A stretch of 64,000 nucleotides of DNA from Mycolicibacterium nivoides (lineage in GTDB: Bacteria; Actinomycetota; Actinomycetes; Mycobacteriales; Mycobacteriaceae). Positions 16,724 to 24,686 of this stretch are shown here, one piece after another. Numbering within the stretch: the first letter of the stretch is position 1; every line of letters begins with the position of its first letter. Position numbers and translations under genes: made by a program. A model generated the notes under the pieces. It had not been told where the DNA came from, did no database searches, and saw nothing but the letters and a program-made list of their open reading frames with translations. The stretch is from the NCBI RefSeq assembly GCF_003855255.1, contig NZ_CP034072.1, positions 620,001 to 684,000 on the forward strand, read 5' to 3'.

Positions 16724-17394
16724 GATGCGTACGCCCGTGCCATCTGGTCCTGCACCACTGTCCACAGCCGATAACCGAGCATCGCATGGCTCTCCTGGAT
16801 GCGGTGAATGCTCTGGCTGTGCACCGTGAAACAGAAGTCCAGATCCCCGGACTCCCCGGCCACGATCGCCATCCGCCCGCCGTCGTGCCCGGAGAATCCG
16901 ATGGTGAGCACGCCGCGCGACTTGGCCTCGGCGATGGCCGTCATGAGGTCTTCGGAGTTACCCGACGTGGACAGTGCGATGGCGATGTCGCGATCGCGGG
17001 CGTGGGCGATGATCTGGCGTTTGAAGATCAGGTCGAAACCCACGTCGTTGCCCAGCGCGGTGACCACCGCCTCGTCGGCGGCGAGTGACCAGGCCGCCAC
17101 CGGCCTTCCCCTCGCGGGCCGGCTGAACAGGGAGGCCAGGGTCGCCGCGTCGGTGGAGCTGCCACCGTTTCCCAGGGTGTACAGGCGGCCCCCGCGCAGG
17201 AAGCGGTCGGCCATGGCGGCCCCGGCCGCGTTCAGGCCTTCGGTGTACTCCTGAAGTGATTCCTGTTGCAGCCGTGTGCTTTCGGCGGCCTTACCGCGTG
17301 CCGAGGCCGCCAGGTCGTCGAGCAGTGCTCGGACGTCGGTCTCTTCGGATTCGATGAACGGATAGAGGAAGCCGGTGCTCTCCGTGTCGGTCAT
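16720..17394 (-). CDS. GmhA-like SIS-domain protein in hydrogenase operon
   Basis: A 224-residue SIS (sugar isomerase) protein closest to D-sedoheptulose-7-phosphate isomerase. The phosphate-binding loops are LYTLGNGGSSTDAATLASLF and IALSTSGNSEDLMTAI, and the C-terminal helix carries HRIQESHAMLGYRLW. Lipopolysaccharide heptose synthesis is not expected in this organism, and the gene is locked in the operon (4 bases after the SIS-HypC gene, ATGA with hypE). A role in hydrogenase assembly, perhaps in handling a carbamoyl/CO precursor, is possible but unproven. Confidence 0.85.
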   Translation of the reverse strand: MTDTESTGFLYPFIESEETDVRALLDDLAASARGKAAESTRLQQESLQEYTEGLNAAGAAMADRFLRGGRLYTLGNGGSSTDAATLASLFSRPARGRPVAAWSLAADEAVVTALGNDVGFDLIFKRQIIAHARDRDIAIALSTSGNSEDLMTAIAEAKSRGVLTIGFSGHDGGRMAIVAGESGDLDFCFTVHSQSIHRIQESHAMLGYRLWTVVQDQMARAYAS

Positions 17395-17398
17395 GACT

Positions 17399-18160
17399 TC
17401 ACCTGCCTTCCTGCGGCAGCGCGATCGCCGTCCCCGCGTGTATCAGGATCAGGTCGTTGACGGTGACCCGTTCGAGCATGGCGCTGTCCACCCATTCCTC
17501 TCCGGCGGCGCTGCGGACCAATGCCCGCCCACCGGCTTCGGTAGGGGCGATCACGACTTCGGCCAGACGGCCTTCGTCACCGCACGTGACGCAGGCCGGG
17601 CCGGTGTCCTCGGGTGCGGGCGTCAACAGGCCGGGGTGTTCGAAGCACACATGGGTGAGCTCCCACAACAGGTGGTAGATCAGGACGAACCGGCCGGTGG
17701 CCGGGACCATCGGGTCATCGGAATCGACCCAAAGGACGTGGTGGGCGGCACCGGCGGCAGGGCGTGGGCCGCAGCCGATCCACACCGTCGTGACACCCCA
17801 TGCGGCGGCCCGCCGCATGGCATCGACCGCCGCCGGCTGGTCGGCCGAGGCCACCGCCAGGAGCAGATCTCCGGGCTGACTGGCGACCCTGGCCTGGGCC
17901 ACCGGATCGGGCTCGACCAGCGCGACCGAGGGCAGTGCGCGCTTGCCGACGATGACCGGGTGGACGAACTCGACGGCCACGTGATGGGCGTGGGGTTCCC
18001 ATTGGGGCGCAAGGACCCAGAGTGTGGCGCCGTCGTGGAATTTTCGGGCCACATCCAGCGCTGCCGCGGCCAGATCGGCGGCCAGGTCCGTGTCCACGAA
18101 AGGCGCACCCGGAGGCCCGGTAACGGTCGGCGTGCTGACGGCCGGTGTCGTGGTACTCAT
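17399..18160 (-). CDS. Fusion of degenerate SIS domain and HypC-like domain
   Basis: A 253-residue two-domain protein. Residues 25-178 resemble the neighbouring SIS protein (GDLLLAVASADQPAAVDAM against its phosphate loop, then RFVLIYHLLWELTHVCFEHPG), but the serine-rich phosphate loop is lost. Residues 188-250 form a HypC/HupF-like domain with C190 and C193 in CVTCGDEG and ending NDLILIHAGTAIAL. The start is ATG at 18160, overlapping the upstream stop. It may be a scaffold that hands the iron ligand complex between maturation factors; that is inference. Confidence 0.78.
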   Translation of the reverse strand: MSTTTPAVSTPTVTGPPGAPFVDTDLAADLAAAALDVARKFHDGATLWVLAPQWEPHAHHVAVEFVHPVIVGKRALPSVALVEPDPVAQARVASQPGDLLLAVASADQPAAVDAMRRAAAWGVTTVWIGCGPRPAAGAAHHVLWVDSDDPMVPATGRFVLIYHLLWELTHVCFEHPGLLTPAPEDTGPACVTCGDEGRLAEVVIAPTEAGGRALVRSAAGEEWVDSAMLERVTVNDLILIHAGTAIALPQEGR

Positions 18161-18906
18161 GGTCGACCTCCTGTGTTGACCAGGTCGAGGGTGGCGCGGG
18201 TGGCGTCGGCCAGGGCTGCGGCCTCGCCAGGCGTCAGCGTGTCGCACACCCAATCCCAGTGCGCGGACACGGTGTCACCCGGTGCGGGCATGTTCGTCAG
18301 GGACTTCCCGTCCCGGCTCCACCGGACCCGTTCGGTGACGGGCGCGCCGATCGTGAGGCGACTGTCGTCGAGCACCAACGGGCAGGACTCGATGGCAACA
18401 TGCTCATCCTCGACCGCTGCGACTGTGCCCCAACGGATCCGGCAGTTCTGTAGAACCTTCAACGCGGTGCCCGGATCCCGGTCAAGGAACCGGATCCACG
18501 GGTACACGACGAACACGTGGAAGCTGTGGTGGGCCAGTACCGCGCCGGCAGTCGTCCCGGTGGCGGACACGGTGTCGAGCCCTCCGGTCACCTGACCCTG
18601 GAATGCCGCGCGCAGCTGGGCCAGCAGGTTGCCCGGATCCACCCGATCCAGGAGCGGTCCGCCTACCCAATAGCTTCGAACCACCTCGGCGTCCAGCGGG
18701 GCGGCACCGATCACTTCGGCGATGGAGTGCAGATACGGCCATGCGCCGTCGAATTCCCTTGCATGTGACGCCAATTCGGCCGTGTTGTCCCCGGGTGCGG
18801 CTGCCGGGCCTGTAGGGCCGCAGTAGCCGAGTTCGTTGGGCGGGAAGGCATACCGGGCGAACAGCCGGTATCCGGTGGGCAGTTGCTGTGTCGGCAGTGC
18901 GGTCAT
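18157..18906 (-). CDS. Hydrogenase-associated protein of unknown function (DUF6390-like)
   Basis: A 249-residue protein. The N-terminal motif RLFARYAFPPNELGYCGPTG and a HHSFHVFVVYPWIRFL stretch are its most distinctive features; I believe it is the family called DUF6390, but that name is from memory. No membrane segment or signal peptide is seen. It begins 4 bases after hypF and overlaps the SIS-HypC gene by ATGA, so it is translated with maturation genes. A cytosolic maturation or ligand-supply role is likely; the chemistry is unknown. Confidence 0.72.
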   Translation of the reverse strand: MTALPTQQLPTGYRLFARYAFPPNELGYCGPTGPAAAPGDNTAELASHAREFDGAWPYLHSIAEVIGAAPLDAEVVRSYWVGGPLLDRVDPGNLLAQLRAAFQGQVTGGLDTVSATGTTAGAVLAHHSFHVFVVYPWIRFLDRDPGTALKVLQNCRIRWGTVAAVEDEHVAIESCPLVLDDSRLTIGAPVTERVRWSRDGKSLTNMPAPGDTVSAHWDWVCDTLTPGEAAALADATRATLDLVNTGGRP

Positions 18907-18910
18907 GGCT

Positions 18911-21208
18911 TCACCCCGCATTCCCGACCAGTAGCTGGCCAAGGGCGATACCGCCGTCGTTCGGCGGCACCCGGCGGTGGGTGATCACTTCCAGGCCCTG
19001 TCGACGCATTCCGGCCAAGGTCAGGCGCAGCAGCAGGAGGTTCTGGAAAACCCCGCCGGACAACGCCACGGGCTGCCCCGCGCAACCGTTCGCATCCACC
19101 AGTGCGAGCGCCAGGTCGACGATGAGCCCGGCGACAGCGTGGTGGAATCGGGTACCGATCACCGCTGGTGTCACACCGGCGCGCAGGTCGGCGATGATCG
19201 CCGCCAGCACGGGCGCCGGGTCGATGCTGACGGGTGATGCGCCGTAGTCCACCTCGAACGCATACCGGCGTGGGCCCGCCGCTGCGCCACGTGAGATCCC
19301 TTCCAGCTCGATGGCGGCCTGAGCTTCGTAGGCAACCGTCTGTCGCACCCCGATCAACGCCGACACCGCGTCGAACAACCGGCCCATGCTCGATGTCGCG
19401 ACGCAGCCGGAACCGGTCGCCAGTTGATGCGTCAGGGTCCGGAGTTCGTCGTCGGGACACGCGCGGACCGGCGGCAGGTCGGGATCCCACGGCAGCCCGG
19501 CGGCCCACAGATGGGACAGCGCCATCCGGTAGGGGCGCAGCACGCTGATATCACCGCCGGCCATCGGTACCTGCGTGAGATGGGCAACCCGCCGAAAGCC
19601 CTTGTAGTCGGCGACCAGCACCTCGCCGCCCCACACGGTGCCGTCGGGACCGTATCCGGTTCCGTCGAAGGCGAATCCGAGCACATGCTGCGTGCCGTCC
19701 AGGCCGTGTTCGGCCATCACCGAGGCGATGTGGGCGTGGTGATGCTGGACCGTCCTCAGCGGGTGCGACCCGGCATTGCGATGCGCCCAGTGGCTGGACC
19801 GGTATCCCGGATGCGCGTCGCAGACCAGGGTTTCGGGTTCGACGCCGGTCAGTGCCTCCAGATGGTGGACTGCGCGCTCGAACGCCGACAACGTGGCCAG
19901 GCTGTCCATATCGCCGATGTAGGCGCTCAGCCAGGCGTACCGGTGGTCGGCCACCGCGATGGTGTTCTTGAGGTCGGCGCCGACCGCCAGGGTCGGCGGC
20001 ACCGCGACCGGCAGGGCGACTGGTAGCGGCGCGTACCCCCGGGATCTGCGGATGGCCAGTTCGTCGCCGTCGGCGACCCGCACCACCGAATCGTCGCAGG
20101 GCACCAGGATCTCGCGGTCGTGCATCAGCCAGCCGTCAGCGATGTGTGACAGCCGGCGCCGTGCGTCGTCATCGGAGAAACAGATCGGTTCGCCACTGAG
20201 ATTGGCCGACGTCATCACCAGAACCCTCGGGCCGGGCGGATCGCCGGGGAGCCCGAACAGCAGGGTGTGCAGTGGCGTGTAGGCGAGCAGGACGCCCAGG
20301 TCGGGGTTGCGGGGCGCCACCGATTCTGCGACCGGTGCACCGGGCGCGCGGGGCAGCAGAACGATCGGCCGCTGCGGTCCGCACAGCACGCGGGCCGCGG
20401 TGTCGTCGACCTCGGCGATCTGGCGGGCGGTGGGCAGGTCGGGAACCATCACCGCGAACGGCTTGTCGCCCCGGCGTTTACGCCGGCGAAGCTCGGTGAC
20501 CGCGGCGGCGTCCGCGGCGTCGCAGGCGAGGTGGTAGCCACCGACGCCCTTGACCGCGAGGATCGCTCCGTCGGTCAGCAGGCGTCTGGCCCGCCGCAGC
20601 GCGGCTTCGCCGGTGAGCACACCGGATTCGTCGTCCCACTGCAACGTCGGGCCGCAGTTCGGGCAGCACACGGGCTGCGCGTGGAAGCGGCGGTCGGCCG
20701 GATCGGCATACTCGCGCGCACATTCGGCGCACATGGCGAAGCGCGCCATCGTGGTGGCATCGCGGTCGTAGGGCAGTGAGGCGATGATGGTGAACCTGGG
20801 GCCGCAGTTGGTGCAGTTGACGAAGGCGTGGCGGTACCGGCGGTTGGACGGATCGCGTTGCTCGGCGGTACATTCCGGGCACATCGCCACGTCGGGAGAG
20901 GCCAGGGTGCGGCCACCGCCGGCCCTTGAGGTATCGGCGATGGTGAATCCGGTGCCGCCGCGGACGGGCATCGGCCGGGTCTCTGTCGACTCGATCACCG
21001 CCAGGACAGGTGGGTCGGTACGCAGCCGGTGCAGGAACGCCTCGAGATCGCCGGGGGCACCTTCGATCTCGATGACGGCGCCGGAACTGTCGTTGCGGAC
21101 ACAGCCGGTCAGCCCGAGCGCGGCCGCCGTGGTATAGACGAACGGCCGGAAGCCCACGCCCTGGACGACTCCGTGTACGCCGATCCGCAGCCGGCGCCGC
21201 GCGGTCAT
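18911..21208 (-). CDS. hypF: Carbamoyltransferase HypF
   Basis: A 765-residue HypF, which makes the carbamoyl group that HypE turns into cyanide. The domains are in the usual order. Acylphosphatase is at residues 1-95 (GVVQGVGFRPFVY). Zinc-finger-like cysteines follow (CPECT, CTNCGPR, CAECAREYADP, CCPNCGP; about 110-187). A YrdC-like domain comes next (GAILAVKGVGGYHLACDA, KPFAVMVPD). The last is a Kae1-like C-terminal domain (QHHHAHIASV, FAFDGTGYGPDG, LSGGVFQNLLL). ATG at 21208 overlaps the upstream hypC stop; the longer upstream frame is not real. Confidence 0.97.
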   Translation of the reverse strand: MTARRRLRIGVHGVVQGVGFRPFVYTTAAALGLTGCVRNDSSGAVIEIEGAPGDLEAFLHRLRTDPPVLAVIESTETRPMPVRGGTGFTIADTSRAGGGRTLASPDVAMCPECTAEQRDPSNRRYRHAFVNCTNCGPRFTIIASLPYDRDATTMARFAMCAECAREYADPADRRFHAQPVCCPNCGPTLQWDDESGVLTGEAALRRARRLLTDGAILAVKGVGGYHLACDAADAAAVTELRRRKRRGDKPFAVMVPDLPTARQIAEVDDTAARVLCGPQRPIVLLPRAPGAPVAESVAPRNPDLGVLLAYTPLHTLLFGLPGDPPGPRVLVMTSANLSGEPICFSDDDARRRLSHIADGWLMHDREILVPCDDSVVRVADGDELAIRRSRGYAPLPVALPVAVPPTLAVGADLKNTIAVADHRYAWLSAYIGDMDSLATLSAFERAVHHLEALTGVEPETLVCDAHPGYRSSHWAHRNAGSHPLRTVQHHHAHIASVMAEHGLDGTQHVLGFAFDGTGYGPDGTVWGGEVLVADYKGFRRVAHLTQVPMAGGDISVLRPYRMALSHLWAAGLPWDPDLPPVRACPDDELRTLTHQLATGSGCVATSSMGRLFDAVSALIGVRQTVAYEAQAAIELEGISRGAAAGPRRYAFEVDYGASPVSIDPAPVLAAIIADLRAGVTPAVIGTRFHHAVAGLIVDLALALVDANGCAGQPVALSGGVFQNLLLLRLTLAGMRRQGLEVITHRRVPPNDGGIALGQLLVGNAG

Positions 21209-21459
21209 GGTGGCACCTCGGTGGTGCGGCCGCGCCCCAGCAGCTCCAGGCCCCGCATCGCTGCCTCGGCGCCGGCGTGGTCGGTCTTCTCCACCGCGAA
21301 GCCCATGTGGATGATCACCCAGTCGCCGGGGGAGAAGGTCTCGTCGGGCAGCATGCCGATATTGACCTTGCGATGCTCGCCCGCGACGTCGACGAGGGCT
21401 AGCTGGTCGCCGTATCCCGGGAGCATCCGGACCACCTGGCCGGGGATTCCGAGGCACAT
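21205..21459 (-). CDS. hypC: Hydrogenase assembly chaperone HypC (copy 2)
   Basis: An 84-residue HypC starting MCLGIPGQVVRML, with the essential Cys2 and the conserved SPGDWVIIHMGFAVEKTD. It is clearly diverged from copy 1 in the same operon. It sits 3 bases after the maturation protease and overlaps hypF by ATGA. One copy may serve HypD and the other may stay with the large subunit until nickel insertion. Confidence 0.94.
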   Translation of the reverse strand: MCLGIPGQVVRMLPGYGDQLALVDVAGEHRKVNIGMLPDETFSPGDWVIIHMGFAVEKTDHAGAEAAMRGLELLGRGRTTEVPP

Positions 21460-21462
21460 GAC

Positions 21463-21945
21463 TCAACCCTTCCTGACCGGGGCCGACAACCGTGCCACAG
21501 CAGCTTCCACCGCTGTCACGGCACCGGGAACTGCTGCCGCAACGGGCTCCGAGAGCCCGATACCGTCAGCCACGGTGGCCGCCTCGCAACCGATGACGAC
21601 CGTGTAGGGCGGGCTGCCGCCAAGCGCCCGCATGCCGGCGAACACCGCGACCGGGTCCATCGCGTGTGCGTCCAGACCCGGAGCGCCCGAAAGGCTTTCA
21701 CGATCAGCCTCGAACACGTGCAGCGTGCCCGGAACGCCCCGGCACGGCAACGCGTCGACCAGGACGAGGGAATCCCAGCCGTCGAGCAGGTCGTAGGCCA
21801 GGTGCACACCTCGAATCCCGTAGTCACACAGCCGAACCTCCGGGCCTGCGAGACTCGGTGGCAGACGCCGCATCACCTCGGGACCGAATCCGTCGTCACC
21901 GAGAAAGATATTGCCGATTCCGGCTACCAGAACTGAAGACGTGAT
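21463..21945 (-). CDS. Hydrogenase maturation protease, unusual start codon
   Basis: About 160 residues of the HybD/HycI fold. This protease removes the C-terminal tail of the large subunit after nickel insertion. VLVAGIGNIFLGDDGFGPEV is the conserved N-terminus, with the metal-sensing acidic residue; LVDALPCRG supplies a second Asp and LDAHAMDP the His. No ATG, GTG or TTG lies in frame between the upstream in-frame stop and this motif. The candidates are ATC at 21945 (behind GGCGAGG) or CTG at 21930. The first ATG, at 21876, would delete the GIGN motif. The exact start is therefore uncertain. Confidence 0.85.
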   Translation of the reverse strand: MTSSVLVAGIGNIFLGDDGFGPEVMRRLPPSLAGPEVRLCDYGIRGVHLAYDLLDGWDSLVLVDALPCRGVPGTLHVFEADRESLSGAPGLDAHAMDPVAVFAGMRALGGSPPYTVVIGCEAATVADGIGLSEPVAAAVPGAVTAVEAAVARLSAPVRKG

Positions 21946-21958
21946 CGCACCTCGCCCG

Positions 21959-22078
21959 TCACATACGCCGAATCTTCAGGTAGCGCCGGGCGTCCGGGAT
22001 CGAACGGACCCCGATCACCACCCCGGCGGCCACGACTGTCGCGACAGCGATGACAGCGATCCAACCCACAACTTCCAT
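21959..22078 (-). CDS. 39-residue membrane peptide of the hydrogenase operon
   Basis: A 39-codon gene too short for most callers. The translation starts MEVVGWIAVIAVATVVAAG, a single membrane helix, and ends in the basic tail RSIPDARRYLKIRRM. Such tails mark a small family beside actinobacterial hydrogenases (DUF6893 from memory). It lies 12 bases after the upstream gene and 13 before the protease, so it is in the operon. A membrane anchor or docking peptide for the otherwise soluble hydrogenase is an attractive but untested role. Confidence 0.75.
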   Translation of the reverse strand: MEVVGWIAVIAVATVVAAGVVIGVRSIPDARRYLKIRRM

Positions 22079-22090
22079 CTCGAACTCCTC

Positions 22091-23410
22091 TCACTGCGCC
22101 AATGGCTCGACTTCGTCGGCGGCGAAGTACAGATAGCGGCCGTACCACGCGTGCAGATCCGCCGCCGGGTCGTCGTCCAGCACGACGCCGATGTGCCGCT
22201 CGCCCTCGACGTCCTCGTGGACGGAGGCCACCTGCGCGGTGCGGCCGGCGAAGAAGATGTCCTGCGCGTCGGCCCGGCGGGACGGGTGCAACCGCACCCG
22301 GCTGCCGCGGCGGACGCGTACCCCGTTGATCAGGACCGCATCGACGGCGGGATCCACGGCGTTGTCGGCCAGGGGATCCCACCAATCGATGCCGTCGGGA
22401 ATCTGCGGAATCAGGCCTGGATCGGCGGCGTGCGGATCGCGTAGGACCCCGTGCAGGTCGAGCATCGCCTCCGGGGACATCGAGTCACAGCGGTCGATGA
22501 TCGCGGCGGCCCGGGGATCGGTGGCCCGGGCGCTGGCTTTCTCCTCGTCGGTCATCGTCATGACCCTCAGCGTCAGGATCTCGTCGATCTCGCACGAGTC
22601 GAAGAGATCGCCCTGGCTCTGTTCTGCGATCTCGGGGTAGTCGTAAAGGATGATCGGCGAAACCAGCATCGTGTCGTGGGTGCCGGGCGGCCCGGCGAGT
22701 ACCGGGAAGCAGCGGTGCCGACTGCATCGCGAGACCGCGGCGACGGCCGATTCATCGGGCTCCAGCAGCGACACGAAGTCACCATCGGTCACCTCGGCGA
22801 TCAGGTGCGTGCCGATCAGCGACACCGCGATCGCATCGTCTTTGTCCAGCGCCGGTGCGGCACAGTTGCGTACCGTCATCGTGAGCCGGACCAAGCCCTC
22901 GTCGGCTTCTACGGCGATGGTGAACTCACCGTGCAGCTGTCGACGGCGGCGAACGATCCGGCCACCGTCGACATTCTCGATGTCGGTGCCTGGGTGCACC
23001 ACCACGGGAAGCGTCCGCGGCGCCTCCAGATCGGCGATATCGAAGGGGCCGAAGGTGATCTGGTGTTCGACCGCCTCGTCCCAACTGAGCCAGGACTGGT
23101 CTGCGACGGTGAGCTGATCGACCGGCTCGAAGCTGCCGTCGTCAGCGAGGCATTCGACGGTTCGGCGTTGCAGCTGCAGGAACCGGACCATGACCGAGAC
23201 CGTCGGGCGCCCGTGGCCGCGCACCAGAAGCTGGGCGGACAGCGAGCTGTCTTCTCCGATCCCGGCGCGTTCGGCGTCGGCCGGGCCGAGTACGCCGAAC
23301 TGCCAGCGGGACTGGTTCTTGCGCGAGTCGGCGCGGTACGGATAGAGCAGGTAGCCCTCGTACAGAACGGCATCGGCCACCGAGAGGACCTGATCCAGAT
23401 TGCCGCTCAT
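22091..23410 (-). CDS. Uncharacterised hydrogenase-associated protein, 439 residues
   Basis: A soluble, acidic 439-residue protein with no membrane segment or signal peptide. Distinctive stretches are DAVLYEGYLLYPYRADSRKN at the start, RCSRHRCFPVLAGPPG in the middle, and a C-terminal segment, RVRLHPSRRADAQDIFFAG followed by IGVVLDDDPAADLH. I do not recognise its family. It overlaps the next upstream gene by ATGA. It belongs to a block of three uncharacterised genes between the structural genes and the maturation genes, suggesting a part in assembly or electron transfer of this hydrogenase class. Confidence 0.8.
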   Translation of the reverse strand: MSGNLDQVLSVADAVLYEGYLLYPYRADSRKNQSRWQFGVLGPADAERAGIGEDSSLSAQLLVRGHGRPTVSVMVRFLQLQRRTVECLADDGSFEPVDQLTVADQSWLSWDEAVEHQITFGPFDIADLEAPRTLPVVVHPGTDIENVDGGRIVRRRRQLHGEFTIAVEADEGLVRLTMTVRNCAAPALDKDDAIAVSLIGTHLIAEVTDGDFVSLLEPDESAVAAVSRCSRHRCFPVLAGPPGTHDTMLVSPIILYDYPEIAEQSQGDLFDSCEIDEILTLRVMTMTDEEKASARATDPRAAAIIDRCDSMSPEAMLDLHGVLRDPHAADPGLIPQIPDGIDWWDPLADNAVDPAVDAVLINGVRVRRGSRVRLHPSRRADAQDIFFAGRTAQVASVHEDVEGERHIGVVLDDDPAADLHAWYGRYLYFAADEVEPLAQ

Positions 23411-24057
23411 CGGATTTCCTGCCGTGTCAGCAGATTGTCGATCGCTTCCTCGAACGACAACATGCCCCAGCGTGCCTTGTAGTTGGCCAGCTCGTCGAGC
23501 GTGTCGTGGCGAAGCCGTAGCCAGCCGGTGTCGGGAAAATGCTGAGCCATCAGCTGTCGCCACACCGCAACCGGCATGTCGAAGTGATCTTCGCGGTCCC
23601 ACGGCACCTGCTGCACCGCGAAGCCGCGAGTACCGCGGGTGAAAACGGTTCCGCTGAACAGGAACTGCAGCGGCACCATGCCGTCATCGAGTGCGTGCAG
23701 GTACTTGGCGCCCACCACCTCCAGGTCGTAGGTGCATTCCAGCGGTAGCTCGACCTGGGTGCTGCCGGTGAACCCGGGAATCATGGCGGTGCTGTGCTGC
23801 CACAGGAAGTTGCGCTGCGTGGTGCCCCAGCGCTCGCGAGGGCCGAACAGGTCCAGCATGCCGGCCGCCTCCGCGTCGGTGTAGCTGCGCCGCAGCGGTT
23901 CGATGCGCACCTGGCAGCGCAGCGCGATGGCGTGCACCGGATCCTCGCCCACCGCGGCCACGCCTACCCTCGCGGTCAAGATCGGCGTCACCGCATACGG
24001 TTCCGGTGCGATGTCCAGAACGGCGAACGTCACCGCCGTCGTCGCGGGCCCGGTCAT
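23407..24057 (-). CDS. Uncharacterised hydrogenase-associated protein (DUF6084-like)
   Basis: A 216-residue soluble protein with the pattern TFAVLDIAPEPYAVTPILTA, ALRCQVRIEPLRRSY and IPGFTGSTQVELPLECTYDL, which I associate with DUF6084 (name from memory). A beta-rich N-terminal half and a helical C-terminus (WLRLRHDTLDEL) are suggested. The ATG at 24057 overlaps the upstream DUF5947-like gene, and its own stop overlaps the next start, so three proteins are coupled in translation. Function unknown; an assembly chaperone is a reasonable guess. Confidence 0.8.
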   Translation of the reverse strand: MTGPATTAVTFAVLDIAPEPYAVTPILTARVGVAAVGEDPVHAIALRCQVRIEPLRRSYTDAEAAGMLDLFGPRERWGTTQRNFLWQHSTAMIPGFTGSTQVELPLECTYDLEVVGAKYLHALDDGMVPLQFLFSGTVFTRGTRGFAVQQVPWDREDHFDMPVAVWRQLMAQHFPDTGWLRLRHDTLDELANYKARWGMLSFEEAIDNLLTRQEIR

Positions 24058-24686
24058 CGTGGCACCAGCTTGCCGCGGTCGTCGAGAATGCCGAAGAACT
24101 CGTCGACATAGTTGCGCGCATCCTGCCCACCGTCGAAACCGCGCCACAGTGTTCGCAGCCGGCCGACGAACTCGTAGCAGGCGTCGACGGGCACCAGATG
24201 ACACGACAGTGACCAGTTTTGGTCGTCTGGGACCCGGACCATCAACGCCTCGGTGTCCTCGGCCAGCAGATCGACCCTGGAGTCGGTTTCCCGGACGGAA
24301 TTCCAGGTGTCGAGGTCGAGTTCGGATTCGGTGGCTCCCGCCGGACCCGGGTAGAACGCGACGACGCGGCTCAGTGCCGAGTTCCGGAAGAAGAATGCCA
24401 GCCCGACCGGAATCTGCAGCGACTCCCATTCCCGCCTTCCCACGGCGAAGTCGGGAAACCTCAGGTAGCGATCGGGGACCGCGCGGTAGCGCAATTCGGC
24501 CTGGGTGTCGGTGAACAGGAGATAACAGCCGCGGCACACGCACAGCAACTGGCGGTCTTCGACATTGACCACATGCTGGTGTTCGTCGGCGATCGGTTCC
24601 GAACACATCTCACACTGCTCACCGATCTGCTGCGGCGCATCCCGGTTCGCCCGGATGCGGGCCAACACGTCCAGCGGGCCGGTCAC
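24054..24686 (-). CDS. Cysteine-motif hydrogenase-associated protein (DUF5947-like)
   Basis: A 210-residue protein with two cysteine motifs near the N-terminus: CEMC (C25, C28) and CVCRGC (C49, C51, C54). These probably form a zinc or Fe-S site. Downstream is FPDFAVGRREWESLQIPVGL, then AFYPGPAGATES. It matches what I remember as DUF5947. It overlaps the NifU/Rieske gene and the next gene by ATGA at both ends. It may take part in metal-cluster delivery or electron transfer for the hydrogenase. Confidence 0.8.
   Translation of the reverse strand: MTGPLDVLARIRANRDAPQQIGEQCEMCSEPIADEHQHVVNVEDRQLLCVCRGCYLLFTDTQAELRYRAVPDRYLRFPDFAVGRREWESLQIPVGLAFFFRNSALSRVVAFYPGPAGATESELDLDTWNSVRETDSRVDLLAEDTEALMVRVPDDQNWSLSCHLVPVDACYEFVGRLRTLWRGFDGGQDARNYVDEFFGILDDRGKLVPR

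Noticed and set aside
21463..21876. Hydrogenase protease starting at the first ATG (21876)
   Set aside because: This would delete the conserved VAGIGN...GDDGFG segment needed for metal recognition, so the true start must be upstream.
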